A stretch of DNA of 64,000 bases from JBDHWG01 sp046328525 (GCA_046328525.1 JAXLWK010000004.1:310001-374000); one strand, 5' to 3'; positions 36,920 to 46,434 are shown, numbered from the stretch's first letter. The notes: a model not told the origin generated them from the sequence alone. A program made the numbers and translations.

Positions 36920-39220
36920 ATGCCAGGTTACGAGACTCGCAGCCACGACCAGATGCACACGATCGGCAAGCCGCACAAGATGCAGGACGGCCGGGAGAAG
37001 GTGACCGGCAAGACGCGCTTCGGCACCGACCTGACCCTGCCCGGAATGCTCCACATGCGCCTCGTCCTCAGCCCCTACGCCCACGCCCGCATTCTCAGCA
37101 TCAGCCGCGACGCCGCCCTGGCCCTGCCCGGCGTCGTCGCCGTCCTGACCGCCGACGACCTGCCGCCGCGCGGCCGCCGCCCCCGCTCCCGCGCCCAGGC
37201 CATGCTCGCCCACGAGCGCGTCCTCTTCCGCGGGCAGCCCGTGGCCGCCGTGGTCGCCGAGAGCGAGGCCGCCGCTGAGGACGGCGTAGACCTGGTCGAG
37301 GTGGACTACGAAGCCCTCGACGCGGTGGTGGATGCCCGCCTGGCGTTGGAGAAGGGCGCGCCCCTCGTCTGGCCCACCGGCCTGCCGACGGAGTCCGAAG
37401 AGCTGGCGGCCCACGGCGCGGCCCCGACCGGCGACGTGGACGCTCCGAGGGAACACACCAACATCGTCTCGGCGAGCCACTTCAAGCGCGGTGACATCGC
37501 CCAGGGCTTCGCCGAGGCCGACGTCATCCTGGAGCGCACGTACACCACGCCGCGCATCTACCAGGCGTACCTGGAGCCGCACGTCACGGTCGCCGCGCCG
37601 GACCCGCTCGGTGACGGCCTGACGGTGTGGACGGCGACGCAGACGATCTTCGGCGCGCGCCGCGCCGTCGCCGACATCGTAGGGCTGCCGGAGGAGCAGG
37701 TCAAGGTGGTCGGCACGACGGTCGGCGGGGCGTTCGGCGCGAAGTTCGCCGTCTTCCAGCCCCTGACCGCCGCCGCCGCCCTGGTCTTGAACCGCCCGGT
37801 GCGCCTGGCCCTCACCCGCTCCGAGGACTTTCTGGCCGCCACCCCCGCGCCGGAGAGCATCTTCGAGATCCGCGTCGGGGCAAAGCGCGACGGGACGCTC
37901 ACGGCGCTCCAGGCGCGCTGCATCTTCGACACGGGCTGCTTCCCCAACTCCCCCGGCAGCCTGGCGGGCCTGATGCTCGGCGGCTGCTACCGCTTCCCGC
38001 ACCTCGCCATCGAGGCGGTGGACGTGCTGACCCACAAGGCGGCGGGCGGGGCGTATCGCGGGCCGGGCGCGACCCAGGCGACGCTGACGATGGAGCAGCA
38101 CATGGATGACCTGGCGCGCGAGCTGGGCATGGACCCGCTGGAGCTGCGCCTGAAGAACGTGATGGACGAGGGCGACCCCCTGCCCAACGGCCAGCCGCTC
38201 CCCAAGATCGGCCTGCGCACCGTCATCGAGACGATGTTGGCGCACCCGCTGTGGCGCGACCGAGCCAAGAGCGGGGCGGCGGGGCGGGGCGTCGGCGCAG
38301 CGGTCGGCGGCTGGCTGAGCGCGACCGAGCCGGCAGCGGCGGTGTGCAAAATGGACCGCGACGGCTCCCTCATCGTGAACCTGGGGATGATGGACATCAG
38401 CGGGACAAACACGACCATGTCGGCCATCGCCGCCGAGGTGTTCGGCGTGCCGATTGACAAGGTGCGCATCGTGACCGGCGACACCGACAGCGCGCCGTTC
38501 GCGGCCGGCTCCGGCGGCAGCAAGATCACGTACACCGTGGGCCAGGCCGTCCAGCGCGCGGCGCAGGAGGCGCGCACCGTCCTCCTGAACGTTGCCGCCG
38601 AGAAGCTGGAGGTGCATCCCGACGACCTGGACGTTGTCAACGGGTATGTCCAGGTGCGGGGCGTGCCGGAGCGGAAGATCTCGCTCAAGGAGATCGGCAA
38701 CGCGACCATGCAGTTCGGCGGCCGCTACGAGCCGATCACCGGCATTGGCCGCTCAGCGCAGCTCGAGCGCGCGCCCGGCTACTCTGGGACGCTGGCCGAG
38801 GTCGAGGTGGACGAGGGGACGGGCGAGGTGCGCGTGACGCAGTTGGTGACGGTGCAGGACGTGGGCCGCGCCCTCAACCCCCTGGCGATCGAGGGGCAGA
38901 TGCACGGCGGGGCGGTGCAGGGCATCGGCTGGAGCCTGTACGAGCGCATGGTGCACGACGAGACGGGCCAGCTCCTGTCGGCGAGCCTGATGGACTACGC
39001 CGTCCCGCGCGCCGAGCACGCCCCCAACCTGGAGGCGGTCATCGTCGAGGTTCCGTCGCCGTCTGGGCCGTTCGGGGCGCGGGGCGTCGGCGAGCCGGCC
39101 ATCATTCCGCCGGGCGCGGCCATCGCCAACGCGGTGCGCGACGCCATCGGCGTGCGCGTCCCCGACCTGCCCATCACCCCGGAGATGGTCTTCGCCGCCA
39201 CGCATAACGGATCGATGTAA
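36920..39220 (+). CDS. xanthine-dehydrogenase-family molybdopterin-binding subunit
   Basis: This 766-residue catalytic subunit starts at MPGYETRSH because GGAG stands 7 bases upstream. VGGAFGAKFAVFQP and YRGPGATQATLTMEQ bind the cofactor, and GARGVGEPAIIPP carries the catalytic glutamate. Members hydroxylate purines, aldehydes or aromatic CoA esters and need a sulfurated Mo cofactor. No FAD subunit or 2Fe-2S subunit gene is adjacent on either side, so partners must be elsewhere or the gene is orphaned. The Moco-sulfurase-like gene at 9494 could provide the terminal sulfur. Confidence 0.93.
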   Translation: MPGYETRSHDQMHTIGKPHKMQDGREKVTGKTRFGTDLTLPGMLHMRLVLSPYAHARILSISRDAALALPGVVAVLTADDLPPRGRRPRSRAQAMLAHERVLFRGQPVAAVVAESEAAAEDGVDLVEVDYEALDAVVDARLALEKGAPLVWPTGLPTESEELAAHGAAPTGDVDAPREHTNIVSASHFKRGDIAQGFAEADVILERTYTTPRIYQAYLEPHVTVAAPDPLGDGLTVWTATQTIFGARRAVADIVGLPEEQVKVVGTTVGGAFGAKFAVFQPLTAAAALVLNRPVRLALTRSEDFLAATPAPESIFEIRVGAKRDGTLTALQARCIFDTGCFPNSPGSLAGLMLGGCYRFPHLAIEAVDVLTHKAAGGAYRGPGATQATLTMEQHMDDLARELGMDPLELRLKNVMDEGDPLPNGQPLPKIGLRTVIETMLAHPLWRDRAKSGAAGRGVGAAVGGWLSATEPAAAVCKMDRDGSLIVNLGMMDISGTNTTMSAIAAEVFGVPIDKVRIVTGDTDSAPFAAGSGGSKITYTVGQAVQRAAQEARTVLLNVAAEKLEVHPDDLDVVNGYVQVRGVPERKISLKEIGNATMQFGGRYEPITGIGRSAQLERAPGYSGTLAEVEVDEGTGEVRVTQLVTVQDVGRALNPLAIEGQMHGGAVQGIGWSLYERMVHDETGQLLSASLMDYAVPRAEHAPNLEAVIVEVPSPSGPFGARGVGEPAIIPPGAAIANAVRDAIGVRVPDLPITPEMVFAATHNGSM

Positions 39221-39311
39221 CAATCCCTTCCGTTTTGTAGCCGTTGTGTTCACGCCACGGCGGACGCCCGCGAAGCAGCGTTACCGGTGTCTTGCGTGTA
39301 ACACGCCTCTA

Positions 39312-39394
39312 GGAGGAAGGCAACGCCAAGACGCACAGGAAGGAGATAAGACCTTCTGACCTTGCGTCTTTGCGCCATTGCGTCATTGCGTTCC
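39312..39394. repeat. palindrome of GCCAAGACGCA words
   Basis: GGCAACGCCAAGACGCACAG is answered by TTGCGTCTTTGCGCCATTGC. It lies between convergent genes. Confidence 0.65.
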
Positions 39395-39402
39395 CCATTC
39401 AT

Positions 39403-39912
39403 TTAGTGGTGTACGGCGAACTCGATACTGACCACGGCGAAGCCGAGGGCGGCCGCCCCGACGGCAAGCACCACGCGCCGCGCCAGAGGCTCTTTGGAGA
39501 CGACGCCCGCCAGGTAGCCGACCAACGCGAGGATGACGATACCCAGGGCGTTCGAGACGCTCAGGGCATTGCCGACCGAGATCAGCCCCATGCCGGCGAG
39601 AAGCAGCGGGGACGCGACGATGACACCGGCGGTGACGATGGGCCAAGACGTGCGCATCTCCTCCCGCATCTCGCGGCCGTCGAGCCGCCGGCCCAGGGTC
39701 AGTCGGCGGCTGATAATCGAGGAATATGCGTGGGCGACCCACACGGCGGCCGCGCCGACGACAATGATGGTGATGGCGCTCCACCATCCCAGGGCGTCGG
39801 ACTCTGTCAAACCGGCGATGGCGACCAGCGCCGTAATCGTCCCATAGATGAATTCCGTCAGCCTGTGGCCGTCAATCTTGCCATGCTCGACGGCTTTGCC
39901 CTCGCTGACCAT
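39403..39912 (-). CDS. small multi-pass membrane protein, unknown
   Basis: The protein has 169 residues if it starts at MVSEGKAV, with AAGGGG about 10 bases upstream. A hydrophilic start (KAVEHGKIDGHRLTEFIYG) is followed by four to five membrane segments (about 25-45, 50-70, 95-120, 125-145, 148-166) with a charged cytoplasmic loop (SRRLTLGRRLDGREMREEMR). No known domain was recognised. It is the single gene between convergent repeats. Confidence 0.65.
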   Translation of the reverse strand: MVSEGKAVEHGKIDGHRLTEFIYGTITALVAIAGLTESDALGWWSAITIIVVGAAAVWVAHAYSSIISRRLTLGRRLDGREMREEMRTSWPIVTAGVIVASPLLLAGMGLISVGNALSVSNALGIVILALVGYLAGVVSKEPLARRVVLAVGAAALGFAVVSIEFAVHH

Positions 39913-40050
39913 GCGCGTTGTTCCCCTTGTCACGTGTCGGATGTGGACAGGAATGGCTCCCGTGCTCTCTGGGCAGCATTTTAACGGTGGTTCGGGGGAG
40001 AGTCAAAGGACGCAGCGAGGCCGACAGCAGTGCGCTGCCGGCACAGCGGA

Positions 40051-40077
40051 GTAGGGGCAGGTTTCAAACCTGCCCCA
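40051..40077. repeat. GTAGGGGCAGGTTT palindrome, copy 2
   Basis: Same palindrome as 15861-15889, with CAAACC instead of GAAACC at the centre. It stands beside the end of the propeller gene. Confidence 0.8.
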
Positions 40078-40105
40078 CCGTCACTAGCGGAATGCTCCGA
40101 GCGCC

Positions 40106-41242
40106 TCAGCGCGCGGCGAGGCCCACGGAGAACTCCGGCATGCCGTTCATGGTCATGACCGTCGTCAGGCTGCCGTCGGACTGCACGCTGAAGCCGCTCA
40201 TGGTGTGCGTGAACGCGTTCAGGGTGTACAGGTACTGGCTGTTGTGGCTCAGCGCCATGTCGGTCGGGTGGCTGCCCGCGCCGCTGCTGCCCGCGACACT
40301 GTTGAGCAGGGTCAGGCTGTCGTCGTTGTTGACGCCATAGCTCGAGATCGAGTCGCTGCCCGCGTTCGTGGTGTAGGCGTACTTGCCGTTCCCGGTCACA
40401 ACCACCCAGCACGCCGCCGTCTGCGCCGTGAGCACCGATGCGCTCACGAGATGGAAGGTGTCGTCGGTGACGCGGTAGGAGGACAGGGCGCTGGCGTTGG
40501 CCGCGCCGCCGAAAGCCTCCGAGACGACGAGCGCGCCGCGCTTGCCGAAGTCGAAGCCGAAGGGCGTCTGGCCCGCCGAGGCGTAGACGGTCGGGGCGGC
40601 GGCGGCCCCGTTCCAGCCGACCTTGTACACGTCAATCTTGTTGGTCGCCTTCTCCGTGACGACGAGGCTGTCGCCGTTGGGAGTGAAGCCCACCTGGGCC
40701 GGGCCGGTGGCGCTCGCCTGGCTCAACGGCCGCGTCGAGCCGTCAATGGGCAGGAGTCGCCCGGTCCAGCCGACGCGGAAGCCGGTGATGTTCGCGCCCA
40801 TGTTGGTGGCATCGCCCGCGTTGAGAACGTAGAGCAGCGCGCCGCGATTGGTCAGGCTAATCGGGGCCATGCCGCCCGACGGCTGCCGGTCCACCAGGCT
40901 CAGCCCGTTGGGCCGCACGCGGAAGACGGACACGCTGTTGCTGCCCGCGTTCACCGCGAACAGCCACGTTCCGTCCTCGCTCAGCACCACCGCGCCCTGG
41001 GAGCCAAGCCCCTTGCCGCTGCCATTGCCGCCGGTCGCATAGCGCCCGGCCGCGGTCAGCGTTCCATCGGCGGCGCGGTCGAACACCAAAACCTCGTTGC
41101 CGCCGGTCGCATTGCTCAGGGTGTACACCGCGCCCGCGCCGCCGTCGGCAGACGCGCTGCCCACGCCCACCACCAGCGCCACGGCCAGCGCCGCCATCAC
41201 CAGCGCCCCCACCACCAAACGTCGGAACATCGTCGTCATCAT
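40106..41242 (-). CDS. secreted lactonase-type beta-propeller protein
   Basis: The protein has 378 residues. A signal peptide (MMTTMFRRLVVGALVMAALA and following) ends near SASA. Seven-bladed-propeller repeats follow: AVYTLSNATGGNEVLVFDRA, WLFAVNAGSNSVSVFRV, YVLNAGDATNMGANITGF, SLVVTEKATNKIDVYKV, KYAYTTNAGSDSISSYGV and QYLYTLNAFTHTMSGFSV. The pattern is that of 6-phosphogluconolactonase/YncE-like proteins. The enzyme activity is uncertain because exported members often have none shown. The start is fixed by AAGGAG 7 bases upstream of the first of three nearby ATGs. Confidence 0.85.
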   Translation of the reverse strand: MMTTMFRRLVVGALVMAALAVALVVGVGSASADGGAGAVYTLSNATGGNEVLVFDRAADGTLTAAGRYATGGNGSGKGLGSQGAVVLSEDGTWLFAVNAGSNSVSVFRVRPNGLSLVDRQPSGGMAPISLTNRGALLYVLNAGDATNMGANITGFRVGWTGRLLPIDGSTRPLSQASATGPAQVGFTPNGDSLVVTEKATNKIDVYKVGWNGAAAAPTVYASAGQTPFGFDFGKRGALVVSEAFGGAANASALSSYRVTDDTFHLVSASVLTAQTAACWVVVTGNGKYAYTTNAGSDSISSYGVNNDDSLTLLNSVAGSSGAGSHPTDMALSHNSQYLYTLNAFTHTMSGFSVQSDGSLTTVMTMNGMPEFSVGLAAR

Positions 41243-41627
41243 CCCAGGTCTCCTTGTATTGCTGCCAGGCTTTGGATTACCCACGCGGGATGAGGAGTCC
41301 GCCTTCGCCCGCGCGTTCCATCGGGGCATCGGCCCGTTCCTCATTTCCACAGCAACATCGTACTGGGAGACCGTTACGCGCCGCTTAACCGGCCCTTACA
41401 GGCGCGTTGCGATATTGGGCAAGATGTGTAAGAAACCATCTGTCGCGGGCTCGCCCAACTCTCACATCTCAAGGAGACTGACATGTACCGCCCGCGCCGA
41501 AGAGGAGAGAAACGCAAAGGCGCAGAGACGCAAAGGGAAGAGGGGAGCACGGCGGGCGCAAACCGTTGCACCGCGAGAGGCGCGAAAGGGGGGAAAGGCG
41601 CGAAAAAGGACGCTGCCCAACGCCATT

Positions 41628-41727
41628 GGTAGCTCCCCAGTTTAGCGTGGACGAGCCGAATTCACCCCCCATCCCCCCGCCGGCGGGGGGAGCAGAGGGG
41701 GTCTCCACGCTATCGTGTAGAGCTACC
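41628..41727. mobile_element. MITE copy 3
   Basis: A 100-bp element in the opposite orientation to copy 1. Flanks are ACGCCATT and ACCCCATT, a target duplication with one later change. Confidence 0.85.
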
Positions 41728-41925
41728 ACCCCATTGACCTCGGCGGCGCGCCACCCTTTCGCGTCCTTCGCGGTCCAGCATCCCTCACTCGCCCGCGCCG
41801 AAGAGGAGAGAAACGCAAAGGCGCAGAGACGCAAAGGGAAGAGGGGAGCACGGCGGGCGCAAACCGTTGCACCGCGAGAGGCGCGAAAGGGGGGAAGGCG
41901 CGAAAAGACGCTGCCCAACGCCATT

Positions 41926-42027
41926 GGTAGCTCCATAGTTTAGCGTGGACGAGCCGAATTCACCCCCCCATCCCCCCGCCGGCGGGGGGAGCAGAGGGGG
42001 GTCTCCACGCTATCGTGTAGAGCTACC
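41926..42027. mobile_element. MITE copy 4
   Basis: A 102-bp element with perfect 8-bp duplication ACGCCATT (41918-41925 and 42028-42035). The same flanks as copy 3 show the duplication copied an already inserted element. Confidence 0.85.
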
Positions 42028-42113
42028 ACGCCATTGACCTCGGCGGCGCACAACCCTTTCGTGTCTTTCGCGTCCTTCGCGGTCCAGCCCCCTCTCCTGT
42101 TCTGGGACGGGGG

Positions 42114-45100
42114 CTAGGGGGTGAGGGGCGGGGCGAGGGAGGCGCGCAGGCGGGCGGCCCAGGCGGTCAGGAGCGCGCGGTCGCTGCCGACGAGGGCGGA
42201 CTCGGCGCGAGCCAGGGCATCCTCGGCGGCGGCGACATCGCCCGCTTCCAGACACACCTGGGCGAGCCAGAGGTCCGTCTTGACCTGGAGGTAGACGTCG
42301 GTGGAGTCGGCGGCCAGCGCCCGCCCCTCCTCCAGCCGCCGCCGCGCCTTGCTGAGATCCCCGCGGCCGCGCGCGGCGAGCGCCAGGTTCGCGTGGTAGT
42401 TGCCCATCTCGCGGCGGTTGCCGTTGCGCTCGGCCTCGGCCAGCCCCAGGCCGAACCAGCCCTCGGCCTCATCCCAGTGTTCCTCGGCGAGGGCGATCTC
42501 GCCCTGGGTGCTGTAGAGATGCTGGAGCGGGAGGCGCAGGGCGCGAGCCTCGGCCAGGGCGAGCGCCCGGCCGATGGCGTCGTGGGCGGCCACGCGGTCG
42601 CCGTCGAGGAGGGCGTGGTAGGCGGCGTTGTTGAGGGCGAGCACCTCGAGATGGTCGTCGCCGCCGGCGTGGGCCTCGGCGATGGCGCGGTCGTAGGCGA
42701 GACGGGCGTGGGCCAGGTCGCCGCGCTCGGCCAGCTGGTTGCCCAGGGCGAAGTAGACGCGGGCGTTCATGGCGGGCTGCGGGTGCTCCCGCGCCAGGCG
42801 GTCGGCTTCGGCGAGGCGCGCCTCGACCTCGCCGGCCGGGGCATTGCCGAAGAGCGGGCTGAGGTCCAGGAAGAATTGGGCGGCGGCGTAGTGGCCCGGC
42901 TCCGTCTGCGGGTCGAGGGTCGCGGCGCTGCGGCGGAACCACTCAGCGGCTTCGTCGAAGCGGCCCATCTGGATGGAGGCCTCGGCCATGTCCATCGCGG
43001 CGTGGGCGGCGGTGTGGCGGTCGCCGGCGGCGACCAGGCCGTCCAGGGCGGCTTGCAGGGCGGCGCGGGCGTCGGCGAGGTCGGCGCGGCGCAGGAGGGT
43101 GCGGCCTAGCCCAAGCTGCCGCATCGGGGTCGGGTCGAGGGCGAGCGCCTGGCGGTAGAAGTCCACGGCCTCGTCGGTCGCCGCCAGGGCGAGGGCGCGC
43201 TCGGCGGCCAGCTCGAAGTAGTGGGCGGCGCGCTTCGGCTCACCGGCGTCGGCGTACAGGCGGGCCAAGCGGCCGGCGATGAGGGGCAGGCGGGCCGCGG
43301 GCGTCAGTTCCAGGGCCTCGGCGGCGCGGTGGGAGACGAAGGCGCGGCGGGCGCTGCTAAGACCATCCCGCACCACCTGCGCCACCAGCGGGTGCGCGAA
43401 GGCATAGCGCGCCCCGTTCTCGACGAACACCCCGGCCGCCAGCAGCACGTCCACGGCGTCGAGGGTCTCCTCCTCGCCGCGGCCGCTCACCCGGCGCAGG
43501 GTGGCGAAGTCGAAGTCCGGCTCCAGGATGGCTGCCGCCTGGAGCACCTGGCGCGCGGAGGCAGGCAGGCGGTCGAGGCGGGCGCCGATGACCTCGGTCA
43601 ACGCCGGCGGCGTCAGCGGCTCGTACTCGCGCTCGGTCGGCTGGGCGTTGACGCGCGCCAGCTCGACCAGGAAGTAGGGGTTGCCGGCGCTCTGCGCCTG
43701 GATGCGGTGCGCCTGTTGCGGGTCTACGCGCAGCGCGGCGATGAGCCGGGCGGCCTCGTCGGGCGACAGATGATCGAGGCGCACCCGCTGCGCGATGCCC
43801 TGCCGCCCCCAGGCGGCGGTCAGCGCGGCCAGGGCGGGCGACGTGTCTTCCGGCCGCTGGGCCAGGACGATGAGCAGCGGCGCGTCGTGCAGCCGGTCGG
43901 CCAGGTAGCCGAGCCAGTCGAGCGTGGCGCGGTCCGCCCATTGGGCATCGTCCAGGAACAGGACGAGCGGCCGGCCGCCGAGCGCCAGGAGGGACTGGGT
44001 CAGCGCCTCGAACAGGCGGCGGCGCTCCTCTTCGGCCGGGAGCGCGGCCGGCGTGGGCAGGTCGGGGACGCGGGCGCGAATGTCGGGGAAGAGGCGCGTC
44101 ATCTCGGCCAGCCAGAGGCGCCCAATGGGCGAGTTGGGCGTGAAGAGGCGCTCCGCCAGGCGGCCGAGCATCTCGGCGACCGGGGCGAAGGGCAGGCTCT
44201 GGGTGGCTTCCAGGGCGCGGCCCTCCAGGATCACCGTGTCGGCGGCCTGGGCATTGGCCCACTCGCGCCACAGCCGCGACTTGCCGATCCCCATCTCGCC
44301 CGCCAACAGGACGACGCGGGCGTGGCCTTCGGCGGCCGCGGCGCACTTGGCGTCGAGGATTGCGCACTCTGCCGCGCGGCCCACGAATGGCGTCGCCGGG
44401 GCGGCCGGCGCGGGGGCGGGCGCGCGGCGCGGGGGCGCGGTCGGTGTTGGGACGGGCGCGCTCGGCGCGGGGCCAATGTCGCCGCTCAGGATGGCCGCCC
44501 GCAGCGCGTCCGTCTCCGGCAGCGGTTCGACGCCTAGCTCGCGGGCGAGGGCCGCCCGCAGCATGTCGTACTGCCGCAGCGCCTGCGGCCGCTCGCCGAG
44601 GCGGGCGTGGGCCTCCATGACGGCGCGGTGCAGCGGCTCCTGGAGGGTGTCCTGGGCCAGGGCGCGCTCGCCGACGGCGAGCATGTCGCGCCAGCGGGCG
44701 GCGCTCTGATACGCGGCGACGAGGTCGGCGGCGGCGCGGAGGTAGAGTTGCGCCAGGCGCTCGCGCTCGGTCGTCAGCCAGATCTCGAAATCGGGCGCGT
44801 CCGGCACAGCCAGCGTATCCAGGAACGGGCCGCGATACAGCGGCAGCACGGCGGCGATGGCGTCGGGCGGTGTCGCCCCGTCGTCTGGCCGGCGGCGAAG
44901 GGCGCGCTCCAGCTCGCGGGTGTCTACCCAGACATCCGGCGCGAGGGAGAGGCTGGCGTCGCCAGCGGCCAGCGCGTCGTCGCCGAGCGCCTTGCGGATC
45001 GCCCACAGCGCGTTGCGGAGGTTCTTGCGCCCAGCGTCGGCGTAGCTCGCCGGCCACAGCAGGTCGAGCAGGCGCTCGCGCGGCTGGGGCGCGTTCTGAA

Positions 45101-45206
45101 GGGCGAGATAAGCCAGGAGCGCGACGGCTTTGGCGGGAAGATCGGCGGCGACGCCGTCCCGCTCGATGCGCGGCGCTCCCAAAAGAGCCAGTCGGGGGGG
45201 TGACAT
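42114..45206 (-). CDS. SARP/BTAD-type regulator with ATPase and TPR domains
   Basis: The protein has 1030 residues. Residues 1-95 are a winged helix of the SARP kind (AVALLAYLALQNAPQPRERLLDLLWP), and 100-250 is the BTAD helical domain. From about 275 an AAA_16 domain has FVGRAAECAIL, Walker A GEMGIGKS (about 303-310) and VLFLDDAQWAD as Walker B. From about 620 to the end are Ala/Leu-rich TPR-like repeats. Such AfsR/GutR-like proteins activate transcription after sensing ligand or protein through ATPase and TPR parts. There is no LuxR tail. The divergent gene at 45330 is a plausible target, by position only. Confidence 0.92.
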   Translation of the reverse strand: MSPPRLALLGAPRIERDGVAADLPAKAVALLAYLALQNAPQPRERLLDLLWPASYADAGRKNLRNALWAIRKALGDDALAAGDASLSLAPDVWVDTRELERALRRRPDDGATPPDAIAAVLPLYRGPFLDTLAVPDAPDFEIWLTTERERLAQLYLRAAADLVAAYQSAARWRDMLAVGERALAQDTLQEPLHRAVMEAHARLGERPQALRQYDMLRAALARELGVEPLPETDALRAAILSGDIGPAPSAPVPTPTAPPRRAPAPAPAAPATPFVGRAAECAILDAKCAAAAEGHARVVLLAGEMGIGKSRLWREWANAQAADTVILEGRALEATQSLPFAPVAEMLGRLAERLFTPNSPIGRLWLAEMTRLFPDIRARVPDLPTPAALPAEEERRRLFEALTQSLLALGGRPLVLFLDDAQWADRATLDWLGYLADRLHDAPLLIVLAQRPEDTSPALAALTAAWGRQGIAQRVRLDHLSPDEAARLIAALRVDPQQAHRIQAQSAGNPYFLVELARVNAQPTEREYEPLTPPALTEVIGARLDRLPASARQVLQAAAILEPDFDFATLRRVSGRGEEETLDAVDVLLAAGVFVENGARYAFAHPLVAQVVRDGLSSARRAFVSHRAAEALELTPAARLPLIAGRLARLYADAGEPKRAAHYFELAAERALALAATDEAVDFYRQALALDPTPMRQLGLGRTLLRRADLADARAALQAALDGLVAAGDRHTAAHAAMDMAEASIQMGRFDEAAEWFRRSAATLDPQTEPGHYAAAQFFLDLSPLFGNAPAGEVEARLAEADRLAREHPQPAMNARVYFALGNQLAERGDLAHARLAYDRAIAEAHAGGDDHLEVLALNNAAYHALLDGDRVAAHDAIGRALALAEARALRLPLQHLYSTQGEIALAEEHWDEAEGWFGLGLAEAERNGNRREMGNYHANLALAARGRGDLSKARRRLEEGRALAADSTDVYLQVKTDLWLAQVCLEAGDVAAAEDALARAESALVGSDRALLTAWAARLRASLAPPLTP

Positions 45207-45329
45207 ACGACTATTCTAGAGCTTTCGCAGAAACTCGTCTACTTTGAGAGAAACGATAGGTGGGGCTTGTGCGTCTTCTATGTATCGGCCGACCCGTTCT
45301 AAACAAGGCAGAGCCTCAGGAGGGCGCAT

Positions 45330-46073
45330 ATGACTCGCAAGCATTTGACCGTCAGTGTGATCGCGGTGGCCGCTGTGTTGGCTGTCATGGCCGTCACGGC
45401 GCTATCGCAGCAGTCCGCCCAGGCCAGCCCGGAGGCGCAGGGTATCGTGCCCTCGCCGTACTACTGGAGCTACGCCGCCAAGTTCGTTTGCGGCTACCAG
45501 AAGCCGCTCCCCGCCCAGGCAGGCGCGGTGTTGGGTGAGCCGCCCGTCAAGCCGGGCAACTACGCGACCGAGATCAACATCCACAACCCCTTCTATCGCC
45601 TCCCCCTCGACGACACGCAGCAGCCGCCGGCGCCGGTCCTGCCCATCTACAAGAAGCTGGTCATCCTGGTCAAGGACGGTGAGCCGATCGGCCGCGAGCC
45701 GAAGGTGGTTAGCCCGTTCCCGCTCCCCGGCCCCGACGGGCAGACGCACGTCTTCGAAACCATCAAGCTCCCGCCGGACGGCGCGACGATGGACGACTGC
45801 AACGCGATCTGGCGGATGATGGGGCAGCAGATGGGGGCGGAGCCGCCGCTGACCATCGGCTTCCTGGTCGTCATCAGCCCGCTGGAGCTGGATGTGGACG
45901 CCGTGTACACGGCCGAGGCGATGGACCCGGCGCGGGCCACCGAGGTATTGACCCCGACCGGCATCTCCATTGACGTCAACCGCGTGACGGGCAAGCGCAT
46001 CCTCATGCCGGCAAACGTGCTGCCGCATAGCGCGCCGATGGTCTTCCCGGACCAGAAGGAGCCGCAGCCGTAA
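45330..46073 (+). CDS. exported protein of unknown function
   Basis: This 247-residue protein has a signal peptide ending near SAQASPEAQ. The mature part has YAAKFVCGYQKPLP and TEINIHNPFY, which resemble an Ig-like secreted domain with two cysteines (CGY and DDCNAIW). It ends in a Pro-rich tail. AGGAGG precedes the ATG. It is divergent from the large SARP gene and closed by its own hairpin terminator. No family was recognised. Confidence 0.75.
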   Translation: MTRKHLTVSVIAVAAVLAVMAVTALSQQSAQASPEAQGIVPSPYYWSYAAKFVCGYQKPLPAQAGAVLGEPPVKPGNYATEINIHNPFYRLPLDDTQQPPAPVLPIYKKLVILVKDGEPIGREPKVVSPFPLPGPDGQTHVFETIKLPPDGATMDDCNAIWRMMGQQMGAEPPLTIGFLVVISPLELDVDAVYTAEAMDPARATEVLTPTGISIDVNRVTGKRILMPANVLPHSAPMVFPDQKEPQP

Positions 46074-46085
46074 CAACCGCATAGC

Positions 46086-46136
46086 ACAGGCCGCGGCCCC
46101 GGATGCGCTCGGCATACCGGGCCGCGGCCTGTTATT
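46086..46136 (+). terminator. intrinsic terminator after the exported protein gene
   Basis: AGGCCGCGGCCCCGG (46088-46102) pairs with CCGGGCCGCGGCCT (46117-46130), then TGTTATT follows. The stem is very strong but the T-run is short. Confidence 0.6.
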
Positions 46137-46197
46137 GAGGGGTATGCCGCTGTCCCTCCCCCTCGTGTAGAGACCGGCGGAGGGCCCTGGCGCTTAA

Positions 46198-46434
46198 CTA
46201 CAGCCGGTCGCGTTCCTCCGGCGGCTCATCGGCCACCTTTGCCATCGCCGCCTCGAACTTCGACCGATGGCCGCGGGCGGCGCGCTGGGCCAAGTAATCC
46301 TCGGTGAGGAGGGCCGACACCTTCTCGGCGACGGCGAGGGTGATGAGCTGATTGATGGAGACATTCTCCTTATCGGCCAACTCGCGCAGCTTGCGGTGCA
46401 GCGAGCCAGGCAGACGCACGCTAATTGTACTCAT
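46198..46434 (-). CDS. ribbon-helix-helix antitoxin-like protein
   Basis: In this 78-residue protein TISVRLPGSLHRKLRELADK and SINQLITLAVAEKVSALL form a ribbon-helix-helix DNA-binding fold, followed by an acidic Pro tail. The pattern resembles HicB-type RHH proteins. Its start overlaps the upstream XRE gene by 4 bases (ATGA), so they form an operon. No toxin gene is adjacent downstream, and the XRE protein is the only partner seen. Confidence 0.8.
   Translation of the reverse strand: MSTISVRLPGSLHRKLRELADKENVSINQLITLAVAEKVSALLTEDYLAQRAARGHRSKFEAAMAKVADEPPEERDRL

Larger units (their letters stand above)
41491..42055. repeat. 301-bp tandem duplication containing a MITE
   Basis: The block starting at 41491 begins again at 41792, so the period is 301 bp. 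Both copies contain GCAAAGG/GCGAAAGG word repeats, a MITE and then a CCTTTCGCGTCCTTCGCGG block. Small differences show it is not fully recent. Before it (41243-41490) nothing coding was found except an AAGGAGACTGACATG start site at 41472-41486 that runs directly into repeat sequence, perhaps the head of a lost gene. Confidence 0.85.

Noticed and set aside
41483..41631. Short frame starting at a good AAGGAG site and ATG
   Set aside because: The translated product is only repeat sequence (Arg/Lys/Gly-rich); it looks like the head of a lost gene, not a real one.
43221..44537. 438-residue plus-strand frame within the SARP regulator
   Set aside because: The opposite strand has a clear winged helix, ATPase and TPR gene; this is antisense noise.
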